Below, piece after piece: positions 1 through 4,593 of a stretch of DNA of 5,307 bases. Location of the stretch: the NCBI GenBank assembly GCA_001779055.1, contig MFJA01000027.1, positions 12,894-18,200 of the forward strand, written 5' to 3'. The notes under the pieces are model-generated. The model saw nothing but the letters and a program-made list of their open reading frames with translations. It did no database searches and was not told where the DNA came from. The translations under genes were made by a program, and so were the position numbers. Source of the stretch: Candidatus Gottesmanbacteria bacterium RBG_16_37_8. GTDB taxonomy: Bacteria; Patescibacteriota; Microgenomatia; 2-02-FULL-39-11. Each line of letters starts with the position of its first letter. The stretch's first letter is position 1.

Positions 1-2
1 AA

Positions 3-28
3 TTGACGCCATAAGAAAATCTTATAAT
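3..28 (+). promoter_or_regulatory. Possible promoter of the zinc-ribbon gene
   Basis: TTGACG at 3-8 and a perfect TATAAT at 23-28 lie ahead of the zinc-ribbon gene. The spacer is only 14 bases, shorter than the usual 16-18, so the -35 assignment is weak. If the -10 is used, transcription would begin near 35, giving a leader of about 30 bases. TATAAT is common by chance in DNA this AT-rich. Confidence 0.28.
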
Positions 29-65
29 AAATTTCTCCTTTACATAGAATAATTTCAATTTTAAA

Positions 66-617
66 ATGATTGAAGATATGCAAAATGATGATTTAAATCA
101 GGTAGAAAAATGTCCCAAATGCGGAAGCGATTTGGGTGAACAAGTTACTACACCATCAGGCAGAAAACTCAAAAGATGCTCAAAAGGTAATTGGGATCCG
201 CAAACCAATAAAATTACAGGCTGTAGTTTCGTAAAATGGTACCCTGTTGAACCTGTTCCCCTTGATGAAAAGTGTCCCAAGTGCGGATCACCTTTAGTTT
301 TGGCTGTCACCCGATTTGGCAAGAAGATGAAAAAATGTTCAACCGGGGGATGGGATAAAGTGGAAAGAAAAGCCACAGGATGCGAGTTCATTGAATGGAT
401 AAACGGCACAACGCAACCTCTGAAAGAAGAATGTCCTGAATGCGGATCAACCTTGGTGTTATATACGACAGCAGCCGGTAAAAAAATGAAGAAATGCTCG
501 ACAAGCGGCTGGGATAAAGTCGAAAGAAAAGCTACAGGTTGTCCTTATGTTCAATGGCTCAAAGCAGGCGAAATGGTTAATACCGATACTGGAGAAGAAA
601 ATCTTCCACCTGAATAA
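66..617 (+). CDS. Triple zinc-ribbon protein (topoisomerase-type C4 fingers)
   Basis: A 183-residue protein made almost entirely of three tandem C4 units. The cysteine ligands are C16/C19/C38/C53, C70/C73/C91/C106 and C123/C126/C144/C159. Each unit reads CPxCGS, then G(R/K)K(L/M)K(R/K)CS, a conserved W, TGC, an aromatic and a final W. The CPxCG knuckle and following CS resemble the zinc ribbons at the C terminus of bacterial topoisomerase I, but the spacing between the last two cysteines is longer (14 residues). No catalytic domain is attached, and there is no signal peptide or membrane segment. A cytoplasmic nucleic-acid-binding or protein-binding role is inferred. Units 2 and 3 are nearly identical in their core while unit 1 has diverged, pointing to a recent internal duplication. 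No clear Shine-Dalgarno precedes ATG 66; ATG 78 is an alternative start that keeps all fingers. It is convergent with greA across 21 bases. Confidence 0.85.
   Translation: MIEDMQNDDLNQVEKCPKCGSDLGEQVTTPSGRKLKRCSKGNWDPQTNKITGCSFVKWYPVEPVPLDEKCPKCGSPLVLAVTRFGKKMKKCSTGGWDKVERKATGCEFIEWINGTTQPLKEECPECGSTLVLYTTAAGKKMKKCSTSGWDKVERKATGCPYVQWLKAGEMVNTDTGEENLPPE
111..557 (+). repeat. Three tandem zinc-ribbon coding repeats (about 160 bp period)
   Basis: The repeat units begin at the first cysteine codons, 111, 273 and 432, giving periods of 162 and 159 bases (54 and 53 codons). The cores of units 2 and 3 (codons at 318-383 and 477-542) differ at only one of 22 residues and are also very similar in DNA. 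Unit 1 shares the cysteine and tryptophan framework but has different filler residues. Confidence 0.85.
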
Positions 618-638
618 TCAAATCTTATTCTCTAAATA

Positions 639-1097
639 TTAATTTTTCACCGATATTATTTTATAAGAGTTTGAACCGCCGGGGGTGCTGACGGTAATTT
701 TATCTTCTGCAGCTTTTCCCATAAGTGCTTTTCCCAAAGGTGAAAGGTGGGATATCTTTCCTTTTGCAGGATTTGATTCAAAACTGCCAACAATTTCGAA
801 TGCAAGATTTTTATTATCCTGTAAAATGGTTATTTTTGAACCTATCCCGATTTTCCCAATGATGGGTGATGTTTGTACTTTGCCTGCTCTTATAAGATAA
901 CTCAAATATCTGACTCTTGAATCAAGAGAAGACAACTCCATTCTGGCTATCTTGTAAGCGGCATTTTCCGAGAGATCACCCATTTCCCGTGCTATTCTTA
1001 AGCTATCTACTTTATCTTTTCTTTTCAGTAAAAGAGTTTCTTTTTCTGCCTTTATTTTTTCCATGCCATCAGCTGTAAAGGGAATAATAGAAGTCAT
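639..1097 (-). CDS. greA: Transcription elongation factor GreA
   Basis: GreA enters the secondary channel of stalled, backtracked RNA polymerase and stimulates cleavage of the displaced RNA 3' end. The protein has 152 residues, close to the usual 158 or so. Residues 1-75 form the N-terminal coiled coil, whose tip carries GDLSENAAY with D41 and E44, the acidic pair that helps coordinate the catalytic magnesium. Residues 80-152 match the FKBP-like C-terminal domain: IVGS at 102-105, SPLGKAL at 119-125, GK at 127-128 and TPGG at 138-141. The start is ATG at 1097; no Shine-Dalgarno is visible upstream. It is convergent with the zinc-ribbon gene. A possible 45-codon ORF ends 25 bases before its start on the same strand and may share its transcript. 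GreA rather than GreB is favoured by the short length and weakly basic patch, although this distinction is less secure than the family. Confidence 0.95.
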   Translation of the reverse strand: MTSIIPFTADGMEKIKAEKETLLLKRKDKVDSLRIAREMGDLSENAAYKIARMELSSLDSRVRYLSYLIRAGKVQTSPIIGKIGIGSKITILQDNKNLAFEIVGSFESNPAKGKISHLSPLGKALMGKAAEDKITVSTPGGSNSYKIISVKN

Positions 1098-1122
1098 TGC
1101 AGTTATTATTCAGTTTTTTAGG

Positions 1123-1260
1123 TTACGGGTATTTAGTAAATCTGCCTCTTTTAATTTGTTTTTCCTGTAATCTGCTTATATTTCTAGATTTCTTTGAAAG
1201 TTTACTTGAACTCATCCGGTTATTATATCTATTATTTTTTATACTTTTAAATCCTTTCAT
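1123..1260 (-). CDS. Possible small basic protein, 45 residues
   Basis: This open frame begins ATG AAA GGA TTT at 1260 and ends TAA at 1123-1125. The product is MKGFKSIKNNRYNNRM followed by a Ser/Lys/Arg-rich stretch and the end RGRFTKYP. About one third of the residues are Lys or Arg, and there is no hydrophobic segment. If real, it would suit a nucleic-acid-binding or ribosome-associated peptide, but I recognise no family. In its favour, an extended -10 (TGTTATAAT) sits just upstream and would give a nearly leaderless transcript, and the frame runs toward greA with a 25-base gap. Against it, there is no Shine-Dalgarno, and an AT-rich intergenic stretch translates readily into Lys- and Asn-rich peptides. 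It could equally be the untranslated leader of greA. Confidence 0.3.
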   Translation of the reverse strand: MKGFKSIKNNRYNNRMSSSKLSKKSRNISRLQEKQIKRGRFTKYP

Positions 1261-1269
1261 ATATTTTAA

Positions 1270-1278
1270 ATTATAACA
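1270..1278 (-). promoter_or_regulatory. Extended -10 promoter reading toward greA
   Basis: On the minus strand this reads TGTTATAAT, a perfect TGn extended -10 joined to a perfect TATAAT. No good -35 is seen at the expected spacing, which extended -10 promoters tolerate. Transcription would start near 1263, only a few bases before the ATG at 1260, and could continue into greA. Confidence 0.45.
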
Positions 1279-1287
1279 TTATTAACC

Positions 1288-1318
1288 GGGACTTGATGTT
1301 CCAACTTCGCCTGCGAGG
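1288..1318. repeat. Two adjacent short inverted repeats in a divergent promoter region
   Basis: The first dyad is GGGAC-TTGAT-GTTCC (1288-1302; five pairs, one a G-T wobble). The second is CTTCGC-CT-GCGAGG (1305-1318; six pairs, one a wobble). They form a conspicuously GC-rich island in an AT-rich intergenic stretch, immediately upstream of TATAAT at 1322. They could be operators for a regulator of the divergent small ORFs. Neither is followed by a T run, so they do not look like terminators. Confidence 0.4.
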
Positions 1319-1321
1319 GAG

Positions 1322-1327
1322 TATAAT
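1322..1327 (+). promoter_or_regulatory. -10 element of the 42-codon small gene
   Basis: A perfect TATAAT. Transcription would begin near 1334, leaving a leader of about 15 bases that is almost entirely Shine-Dalgarno. The -35 is unclear: TTCCAA at 1299-1304 has the right 17-base spacing but matches poorly, and TTGATG at 1293-1298 is too distant (23 bases). Confidence 0.45.
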
Positions 1328-1334
1328 CTAATAC

Positions 1335-1344
1335 AAGGAGGTGA
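1335..1344 (+). promoter_or_regulatory. Perfect Shine-Dalgarno of the small gene
   Basis: AAGGAGGTGA is fully complementary to the conserved 3' end of bacterial 16S rRNA (anti-SD TCACCTCCTT) and lies four bases before ATG 1349 (seven bases from the AGGAGG core). It fixes the start of the 42-codon ORF. No other gene in the window has a comparable site. Confidence 0.85.
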
Positions 1345-1348
1345 GGAT

Positions 1349-1477
1349 ATGCAATTTATTAAAAAAATAATTGAATTTCTCAAAAAGATAGGACTTTTAA
1401 AGATTGAAGGATCAAAAGGAAAATATACAAGTTCTAAAGATGAAGCCTATAAACCGCCTGATCCGCTAGATAATTAA
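1349..1477 (+). CDS. Small protein, 42 residues, strong translation signals
   Basis: The frame runs from ATG 1349 to TAA 1475-1477. Residues 1-20 (MQFIKKIIEFLKKIGLLKIE) can form an amphipathic helix with a hydrophobic face and a lysine-rich face, suggesting peripheral membrane or partner binding. The rest is a short polar tail containing KYTSSKDEAYKPPDPLDN, proline-rich and acidic at the end. There are no cysteines and no cleavable signal. A perfect Shine-Dalgarno and perfect -10 argue that it is genuinely and perhaps strongly expressed. I recall similar short proteins with a helix followed by a YTSxKD-like motif in Candidate Phyla Radiation genomes, but cannot confirm this here, and no function is known to me. 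It is convergent with the membrane-protein gene (13 bases between stops). A toxin, antimicrobial or membrane-curvature peptide are all possible and unsupported beyond the helix. Confidence 0.7.
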   Translation: MQFIKKIIEFLKKIGLLKIEGSKGKYTSSKDEAYKPPDPLDN

Positions 1478-1490
1478 TTTTTAGTTCAAT

Positions 1491-1811
1491 TTAAAATATT
1501 CTGCTTATTAGAAATAAAATACTTAACACAAATAACATTGACCACAAAACTGTAAAACCTATCAGTTTCATCGCTTCTATCGGTTTTTTTCTTTCCCAAA
1601 TTAATAAAAAAGGGTAACCTAGAACCAGGAAACCGCAAACAAGAGCAGATGTTGTAAAAAGAGTTAAGAAAAGCAATGGACCTATATAATTGGGAACTCT
1701 TCCGAACCAGGAATTTCCTTTCCAAAAAATGACAGCAACCAAACTGCAGTAAAGAAAAAGGCCCAGCGATTGAAAAAAGGCGATAAATCCTAATGAAAAG
1801 CGTTTTTTCAT
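1491..1811 (-). CDS. Three-TM membrane protein of unknown function
   Basis: A 106-residue integral membrane protein with three predicted helices: about residues 8-30, 43-71 and 82-104. Distinctive features are Q14, the LYCSLVA stretch (20-26), the KGNSWFG turn (31-37), the NYIGPLLFL entry to helix 2, C59 within ALVCGF, the GYP at 65-67 and a charged ERKKPIEA connector (73-80). The dense conserved-looking polar and glycine positions suggest a real family rather than a spurious hydrophobic ORF. I believe similar short proteins are common in Microgenomates-type genomes, with no known role. There is no enzyme motif, and it is too small for a usual transporter unless it oligomerises. The start is ATG 1811 without a Shine-Dalgarno. 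It is transcribed divergently from the dockerin gene and convergently with the 42-codon gene. Confidence 0.8.
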   Translation of the reverse strand: MKKRFSLGFIAFFQSLGLFLYCSLVAVIFWKGNSWFGRVPNYIGPLLFLTLFTTSALVCGFLVLGYPFLLIWERKKPIEAMKLIGFTVLWSMLFVLSILFLISRIF

Positions 1812-1839
1812 TGTTTTTAATTATTATTGTTTATTTCTT

Positions 1840-1870
1840 ATTATATATTAAAAGAAGTTGCAATTGTTAA
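1840..1870 (-). promoter_or_regulatory. Likely promoter of the membrane-protein gene
   Basis: On the minus strand TTAACA (1870-1865) and a perfect TATAAT (1845-1840) are separated by 19 bases. The spacer is slightly long. Transcription would begin near 1833, about 21 bases before the ATG at 1811. Confidence 0.38.
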
Positions 1871-1889
1871 GTTTAAGAGGGATACTTAA

Positions 1890-2822
1890 GTGAATATGCT
1901 TAATATTGTAGTTTCATATTTTATTCTCCTCTTCTCTGTTTTATTATCATTAAATTATTTTCTCTCCAGCGTTCAGGCTCAAACAACTTGTCCTTATCAG
2001 TCCAGCGGTGATGCCAATTGTGATAACAAAATTGACGGTATAGATTATGTTATTTGGCTCAACCACTATAACCGGTCAACTGTCAATGGAGGCAGAGACG
2101 GAGATTATAACGGCAGCGGTAAAGTAGACGGTCTTGATTATGTAGTCTGGTTAAATAATTATTCTTCACAACCAAAACCAACTGCTAATCCAAATGCTAC
2201 TCCTACTATTCCAGGCTCAATTCCTACGCCGCAAGTTGGGGAACTGGATATAAGTATTTGTGATCCGTCTAGAGGCCCTTTTTCATTAAATATTACTAAT
2301 GAATTTTATCCTTTACCTTTAGGTAAAGTATTGGTTATTGAAGATGCTTCTTTCAAAGTCCAGTTTAGCGTACTTAACCAAACTGAAGCAGTAGCCGGAG
2401 TAACTACCAGGGTAATAGAGGAGCGTGAATGGAAAAATGGTTCACTAATTGAAATCTCCCGTAACTTTTTCGTTCAGGCACCTGACGGTACCGTTTGTTA
2501 TTTCGGAGAAGATGTGGATATCTATTCCGGTGGTCAAATTACAGGACATAGTGGTGCCTGGAGGGCCGGAGTTGGACAGAACAAACCGGGAATTATCATG
2601 CCGGCGCATCCTGCTGTTGGCCAAAAGTACCAGCAGGAAATAGCTCCCGGTATTGCCATGGACAGAGCAGAACATATCTCAATGGGTCAATCTTTCACTA
2701 CTCCGGCAGGCACCTTTAACGATGTTTTATTGGTTGAAGAAACACCGCCATCAACCAAACGTTATCAGCGCGGAATAGGTATGATTTATGATGACGGAGC
2801 AGTCTTAACCAGCTACCAATAA
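1890..2822 (+). CDS. Secreted dockerin-like protein with C-terminal beta-rich domain
   Basis: A 310-residue exported protein. Residues 1-31 are a signal peptide ending VQAQ. Residues 40-92 form a dockerin type I-like module with two calcium loops: D41/N43/D45/D49/D52 and D72/N74/S76/D80/D83, each followed by DYV(I/V)WLN and Y. C34 and C44 could form a disulfide. Residues 93-117 are a Pro/Thr-rich linker. Residues 118-310 form a separate domain with VTTRVIEE (171-178), YFGED (204-208) and PGIIMPAHPAVG (233-244). I recall this domain from other secreted bacterial proteins, without a function or dependable family name. Dockerins normally bind cohesins, but none is present here and no catalytic domain is attached, so a surface or matrix-binding role is only inferred. 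GTG 1890 is preferred because AGAGGG lies eight bases upstream; ATG 1896 is possible. Confidence 0.85.
   Translation: MNMLNIVVSYFILLFSVLLSLNYFLSSVQAQTTCPYQSSGDANCDNKIDGIDYVIWLNHYNRSTVNGGRDGDYNGSGKVDGLDYVVWLNNYSSQPKPTANPNATPTIPGSIPTPQVGELDISICDPSRGPFSLNITNEFYPLPLGKVLVIEDASFKVQFSVLNQTEAVAGVTTRVIEEREWKNGSLIEISRNFFVQAPDGTVCYFGEDVDIYSGGQITGHSGAWRAGVGQNKPGIIMPAHPAVGQKYQQEIAPGIAMDRAEHISMGQSFTTPAGTFNDVLLVEETPPSTKRYQRGIGMIYDDGAVLTSYQ
2043..2162 (+). repeat. Duplicated EF-hand-type half repeats of the dockerin module
   Basis: The DYV(I/V)WLN segments are encoded at 2043-2069 and 2136-2162, a 93-base spacing. The two calcium loops and the WLN-x-Y helix are repeated once in protein sequence, as in canonical two-repeat dockerins, while the DNA has diverged at third positions. 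Confidence 0.75.
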
Positions 2823-2863
2823 TATTTAATTTATATCGGATTCTTCTAATATTTGCCTTTTCC

Positions 2864-2886
2864 TTAATTTTTACCCGAAAAATTGA
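2864..2886. repeat. AT-rich inverted repeat overlapping the regulator -35
   Basis: AATTTTT (2866-2872) and AAAAATT (2878-2884) are perfect complements around ACCCG; one wobble and one further pair extend the stem to nine. It could be a weak terminator for the dockerin gene or, because its right arm covers the TTGACT -35, an operator for self-control of the regulator. Such AT-only arms also occur by chance. Confidence 0.35.
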
Positions 2887-2911
2887 CTTTTAAAAAATAG
2901 AAGAATATGCT
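2883..2911 (+). promoter_or_regulatory. Promoter of the ArsR-like regulator
   Basis: TTGACT (2883-2888) and TATGCT (2906-2911) are separated by the optimal 17 bases. Transcription would start near 2918, about 14 bases before ATG 2932. This gives the regulator its own promoter rather than dependence on the dockerin gene. Confidence 0.55.
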
Positions 2912-2931
2912 ACTTATAGATTTTAGCCAAT

Positions 2932-3198
2932 ATGATTAATCTTCGATGCCGTAAATGTTTAATAACTGCCAGTGATTCCTCAAGACTGTTTATATTGGAA
3001 TACCTGAAAAAAATAGACAGGGAAGCTACAGTTAATGAAGTAGTTAAAAAACTGACATTAAGACAGCCAACAGTCACTTTTCATATAAATAAGCTGGCCA
3101 GTGTGGGCCTTATTAAAAAAAGAAAAACAGGCAGACAGGTTTTTTTGAAGGCTCATCTTCGAAGCAGCGGATGCAGTCAATGCATCCTTCATAATTAA
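2932..3198 (+). CDS. ArsR-like winged-helix regulator with two CxxC motifs
   Basis: An 88-residue DNA-binding protein. Residues 12-75 match the ArsR/SmtB winged helix: SSRLFILEYL (16-25) for the first helix, TVNEVVKKL (33-41), the recognition helix RQPTVTFHINKL (44-55), then ASVGLIKKRKTGRQVFLK (56-73) for the wing. It is flanked by CRKC (C6, C9) and CSQC (C81, C84). In the folded protein the ends of ArsR proteins come close together, so the four cysteines could form one metal site, probably zinc or a redox-sensitive thiol site; this is inference. The classical ELCVCDL sensor motif of ArsR is absent. The start is ATG 2932, with no Shine-Dalgarno. It is downstream of the dockerin gene and convergent with the LamG gene, seven to eight bases apart. 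Self-repression is plausible given the inverted repeat at the promoter. The target genes are not identifiable from this window. Confidence 0.82.
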   Translation: MINLRCRKCLITASDSSRLFILEYLKKIDREATVNEVVKKLTLRQPTVTFHINKLASVGLIKKRKTGRQVFLKAHLRSSGCSQCILHN

Positions 3199-3206
3199 CT
3201 TTTTTT
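3169..3206 (+). terminator. Possible terminator at the end of the regulator gene
   Basis: A perfect seven-pair inverted repeat, GGATGCA-GTCAA-TGCATCC (3169-3187), lies in the last codons of the regulator, and a run of seven T's occupies 3200-3206. The T run begins 12 bases after the stem rather than directly after it, so this is not a canonical intrinsic terminator. The stem also encodes the CSQC cysteines. Confidence 0.3.
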
Positions 3207-4119
3207 ACCGGGGTAATTGCGGTCTGTTTTCTCTGACGTCATAATTGCTGCTTGGCAATGTTGGTTGGGGGTTGCTGTTGGTTGGTACAACTAGAGTCGG
3301 TTGAGAAGTTGGCCAGGGTATTCTTCTGATAACGGGTAAAGTTGGTAAAACAAAATGAGTAAATTTGGTTGGTGTTGGCATTACACCGAAATAATGAATT
3401 TTAATATCTCCTCCCTGTAAGAATCCGCTTAATGAATATGAAGAAGAATCTACGGCGGTTACTTCACCTCTTGTACCGTCAAAATTCCAGAGAATTACTG
3501 TTGACTGGTCAGAAGACAAATTCGACTCATAAACCTGTGTTTGCCAGTTTTGGCTGATGTTTCTGGTTATGGAAGATATTCTCATCATATCGATTTCTCC
3601 GTAATAATTTTGGCTGCCGGAAGAAAGACCGCCGGGTATATTACTGCCTAATATAATATCGGGCCCGATTCTTTTTAAATTAGTTGCTCCGGAAACACTT
3701 ATGACATTCTGACCGTTTATAAAAAGATTTGTGGCTTGCTGGTCTATTGTTATTCCTATATGCTGCCAGGTTTCTTCAGTCAGATGTCCGGCGTTGATTA
3801 CTCTTAAAGAGGATTCATTGAACATATATGATAAAGATAAAGAACCTCCGTTAATGCCTATCTGATAATATTTTTTATTGCCCGAAATATTTCCAATAGA
3901 TAAAATCTGTCGTATTCCCGAAGTGTATTTAGGCTTAATCCAGATTTCAAAACTGAAAGCTGTCGGAGGAACTGTATCCTGGTTTTCTGCTTTAATAAAA
4001 CCGCCGTTTAATATAACATAATTACCAAAAGGAGCAGCTTGAAGAGACTTCCCTGTTAAAATTGAGAGAGACAGAAGAAATATAAAAACTATAGTAAAAT
4101 AAAAAACTTTACGGAACAT
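3205..4119 (-). CDS. Secreted LamG (concanavalin A-like) domain protein
   Basis: A 304-residue exported protein. Residues 1-28 are a signal peptide (basic FRK, hydrophobic core, LQA before AP). Residues 33-240 form one LamG/concanavalin A-like jelly roll: FSFEIWIKP (55-63), a QILSIGN strand (71-77), WQHIGITID (118-126), LFINGQ (132-137), GEIDMMRIS (174-182), and a closing strand with LWNFD (210-214) and DSSS (224-227). LamG domains typically bind carbohydrate or protein ligands, often with calcium; no catalytic residues are evident. From about 246 to the end is a Pro/Thr/Gln-rich tail finishing with basic RENRPQLPR. There is no C-terminal membrane helix or LPxTG sorting signal, so attachment, if any, is unexplained. 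The start is ATG 4119 without a Shine-Dalgarno, and a strong promoter lies upstream. It is divergent from the metallopeptidase gene. Confidence 0.87.
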   Translation of the reverse strand: MFRKVFYFTIVFIFLLSLSILTGKSLQAAPFGNYVILNGGFIKAENQDTVPPTAFSFEIWIKPKYTSGIRQILSIGNISGNKKYYQIGINGGSLSLSYMFNESSLRVINAGHLTEETWQHIGITIDQQATNLFINGQNVISVSGATNLKRIGPDIILGSNIPGGLSSGSQNYYGEIDMMRISSITRNISQNWQTQVYESNLSSDQSTVILWNFDGTRGEVTAVDSSSYSLSGFLQGGDIKIHYFGVMPTPTKFTHFVLPTLPVIRRIPWPTSQPTLVVPTNSNPQPTLPSSNYDVRENRPQLPR

Positions 4120-4154
4120 AATATTGGGAACAGTTTTCGGGGCAAGAGTTGATT

Positions 4155-4160
4155 TATAAT
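4155..4160 (+). promoter_or_regulatory. Possible -10 for the metallopeptidase-holA pair
   Basis: A perfect TATAAT 43 bases before ATG 4204. No good -35 is seen 16-18 bases upstream. If used, it would overlap the start region of the divergent LamG transcript, making the two promoters mutually interfering. Confidence 0.3.
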
Positions 4161-4162
4161 AG

Positions 4163-4191
4163 ATACTAGTTTAAATTAATTGAATTGTCAA
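4163..4191 (-). promoter_or_regulatory. Promoter of the LamG gene
   Basis: On the minus strand a perfect TTGACA (4191-4186) is followed after exactly 17 bases by TAGTAT (4168-4163). Transcription would begin near 4156, giving a leader of about 36 bases. It is the best -35 match for a gene inside the window, and it overlaps the divergent intergenic space before the metallopeptidase start. Confidence 0.55.
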
Positions 4192-4203
4192 ATAAGTTTA
4201 TCT

Positions 4204-4578
4204 ATGGAATTTATTAAAGCTCCTGAAATCAATAAAGAAATTAATAAAATAATAAAAAAACTGCAATTTGTTCATGTAAATCCCCGGCGTCTTATTTGTT
4301 TTCGTTCAACAGGTTCTACCTCAAGAGCAATTGCCAGAATATGGAATTTTCCCAGAGTCTGGCAATTGGCTTTAAATCTCCCTTCATATTATGTTATTGA
4401 AGTTATCTCGGAGCGTTTCGATAAGTTAAATAAACCGGAACAGCATAAAGTGCTTATCCACGAACTCTTACATATCCCCCGAAACTTTTCAGGTAGCTTA
4501 CTTCCTCATAGGACGAGATCACAAAGAATTGATCATAGAAGAGTTGAAGCTCTTTATCAGAAATTAATTGGAAATTAA
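4204..4578 (+). CDS. Putative HExxH metallopeptidase, cytoplasmic
   Basis: A 124-residue protein from ATG 4204. The zinc-peptidase signature HELLH gives H86, E87 and H90, with H102 (in LLPHRT) and H111 (in IDHRR) as candidates for further ligands. Upstream is a conserved-looking block, CFRSTGSTSRAIARIW (32-47), then PRVWQLAL and YYVIEVISERFDKL. The arrangement resembles a group of short bacterial and archaeal proteins annotated as putative phage-type metallopeptidases (zincin-like); recognition is from memory, and the substrate is unknown. There is no signal peptide or membrane segment, so it should act inside the cell. An in-frame TTG at 4180 would add eight residues, but it lies within the divergent LamG promoter, and the expected family start is close to MEFIKAPEI, so ATG is preferred. 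The gap to holA is 15 bases, suggesting one transcript. Confidence 0.75.
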   Translation: MEFIKAPEINKEINKIIKKLQFVHVNPRRLICFRSTGSTSRAIARIWNFPRVWQLALNLPSYYVIEVISERFDKLNKPEQHKVLIHELLHIPRNFSGSLLPHRTRSQRIDHRRVEALYQKLIGN

Positions 4579-4593
4579 AACATAATTTTATCT

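Noticed and set aside
98..409. Open frame of 103 codons on the minus strand
   Set aside because: It is antisense to the first two zinc-ribbon units; its Cys/His pattern is an echo of the repeated coding strand.
618..638. Possible bidirectional terminator between the zinc-ribbon gene and greA
   Set aside because: Only AT-rich sequence is present, with no stem containing G-C pairs.
685..900. Open frame of 71 codons on the plus strand
   Set aside because: It lies opposite greA, which is clearly real, and has no recognisable family or ribosome site.
1478..1490. Possible terminator between the small gene and the membrane-protein gene
   Set aside because: There are only 13 bases and no convincing stem.
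1486..1725. Open frame of 79 codons on the minus strand
   Set aside because: It overlaps the three-TM protein in another frame; the membrane protein has the coherent helix pattern.
2445..2675. Minus-strand frame of 76 codons, and a plus-strand frame at 2449-2643
   Set aside because: Both lie inside the dockerin protein's C-terminal domain and show no domain or start signal.
3157..3164. Eight-base palindrome CTTCGAAG
   Set aside because: It lies within the regulator's coding sequence and is short enough to be chance.
3205..3216. TTACCGGGGTAA inverted repeat at the end of the LamG gene
   Set aside because: The loop is only two bases, and the T run precedes rather than follows it on the plus strand; it does not qualify as a terminator.
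4180..4203. TTG start extending the metallopeptidase by eight residues
   Set aside because: It has no ribosome site, it overlaps the LamG promoter, and ATG 4204 gives a natural family-like start.
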